DNA from: Bog-473 sp036502025
Lineage (GTDB): Bacteria; Actinomycetota; Acidimicrobiia; Acidimicrobiales; RAAP-2
NCBI GenBank assembly: GCA_036502025.1
Contig: DASXZJ010000144.1
Coordinates: 62,001-126,000 of the forward strand
Direction of reading: 5' to 3'
DNA length: 64,000 bases
The position numbers and the translations under genes are program-made. Positions within the stretch are counted from its first letter, which is position 1. The number at the start of each line of letters is the position of its first letter. Of this stretch, positions 63,359 to 64,000 are shown piece after piece. The notes under the pieces are model-generated. The model worked only from the letters and a program-made list of their open reading frames with translations. It made no database searches and was not told the origin of the DNA.

Positions 63359-64000
63359 CGTCGGAGACGAAACCGCAGGCCAAGAACGACACGCCGTCCG
63401 TCTCCATCGCCGAGGCCAACGCCACCCTCACGGCCGCCGGCCAGATGTTCGAGATGGAGGAGCTCGACATCCGCGGTGTCCCCACCCGCACGTGGAAGCA
63501 CGCGCCGACGTCCTTGCGCACCGTGCTCGATATGTCGCTCGGCCACGGCGACGCCACCTTCCTGGTCTACGAGGACGAGCGCACCAGCTTCGAGCAGCAC
63601 TACCGCGCCGCCTGCACCTTGGCCCACCGCCTGCAGTCGGAGTTCGGCGTCGCCCAAGGCGACCGCGTCACCATCGCCATGCGCAACCTGCCCGAGTGGG
63701 TCATGGCGTTCTGGGCCATCACGCTGTGCGGCGCGGTCGTCGTCCCGCTGAACGCGTGGTGGAGCGGCGAGGAATTGCGCTACGGCCTGGAGGACTCCGG
63801 GTCGTTGCTGGCGTTCGTGGACCAGGAGCGCGCCGAGCGCATCCGGCCCTTCCTCGGCGGGCTGGAGGGCTTCCGCGCCCTCATCGTGGCCGACGAGCAC
63901 CGGACCACCGGGGCAGCGGTGCCACCGGCTATCTACGAGCCGCCAGGGGGTGCGGCACCGGTGACCGAGTGGCCGTTCGCCGTGGCCCTCGGCGAGGTGG
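63355..64000 (+). CDS. AMP-binding acyl-CoA synthetase, N-terminal part (cut by window edge)
   Basis: From GTG 63355, overlapping the orn stop by GTGA, the frame stays open to the window end (215 codons). It contains YEDERTSFEQHYRAACTLAH, GDRVTIAMRNLPEWVMAFWA and LCGAVVVPLNAWWSGEELRY, the N-terminal signature of fatty-acid/aryl-CoA ligases. The ATP-binding P-loop and adenylation core lie outside. It would activate a carboxylic acid to its CoA thioester. Confidence 0.9.
   Translation, partial: MTSETKPQAKNDTPSVSIAEANATLTAAGQMFEMEELDIRGVPTRTWKHAPTSLRTVLDMSLGHGDATFLVYEDERTSFEQHYRAACTLAHRLQSEFGVAQGDRVTIAMRNLPEWVMAFWAITLCGAVVVPLNAWWSGEELRYGLEDSGSLLAFVDQERAERIRPFLGGLEGFRALIVADEHRTTGAAVPPAIYEPPGGAAPVTEWPFAVALGEV

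Overview
The window is high-GC DNA with many GTG starts, strong GGAGG ribosome-binding sites and frequent ATGA/GTGA gene overlaps. An S-(hydroxymethyl)mycothiol dehydrogenase, an Rpf-like transglycosylase, a SARP/BTAD-type regulator, a WS/DGAT acyltransferase, oligoribonuclease and a DUF5317 protein all point to Actinomycetota. The recurrent secreted repeat built on GYWLVASDGGIFSFGDA suggests Acidimicrobiia or a close relative, but that last step is inference from memory.

Layout. 1-13.1 kb: catabolic and detoxification genes. These are an OB-fold/Zn-ribbon protein with a thiolase, a methyltransferase, an amidohydrolase, an FTR1-like membrane protein, a P450 with its TetR, a Tat-exported phosphoesterase, and the overlapping mscR-DUF1214-sulfotransferase run. 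13.1-18.0 kb, minus strand: a secreted beta-propeller protein and a polar amino-acid ABC transporter whose operon includes an alpha/beta hydrolase. 18.3-20.8 kb: a SnoaL-like protein and gamma-glutamyltransferase. 21.0-25.1 kb: one 1361-residue secreted beta-helix/Ig-like surface protein. 25.2-32.1 kb: two MarR-controlled export modules, the second a five-gene overlapping operon (MarR, ABC ATPase, ABC permease, MFS, dienelactone hydrolase). 32.2-40.6 kb: an Rpf-like protein, an SGNH hydrolase, a phosphofructokinase with PPi-type signature residues, a STAS protein, a TetR/FAD-oxidoreductase/DUF2834-like locus sharing one operator sequence, MsrA, a universal stress protein, an ISL3-like remnant and tRNA-Gly(GCC).

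40.7-50.4 kb: a secretome island. A GH16-type hydrolase, a CAP-domain protein and an S53 (sedolisin) protease all carry the same ~42-residue repeat array, and a TPR protein with a C-terminal SARP-type DNA-binding/BTAD module lies among them. 50.4-55.3 kb: signalling genes (unknown ORF, PAS hybrid histidine kinase, degenerate-GGDEF/EAL protein, DUF5317 membrane protein and a 36-residue membrane peptide).

55.4-59.1 kb: an overlapping three-gene operon of an ECF-like sigma factor, a 160-residue protein of unknown function and an 880-residue TPR-CHAT protease with intact His/Cys. This is the best candidate here for an undescribed proteolysis-linked transcriptional switch. 59.1-64.0 kb: a membrane protein, an alpha/beta hydrolase, WS/DGAT, dUTPase, oligoribonuclease and the start of an acyl-CoA synthetase. 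No rRNA genes, CRISPR arrays or intact mobile elements were seen.
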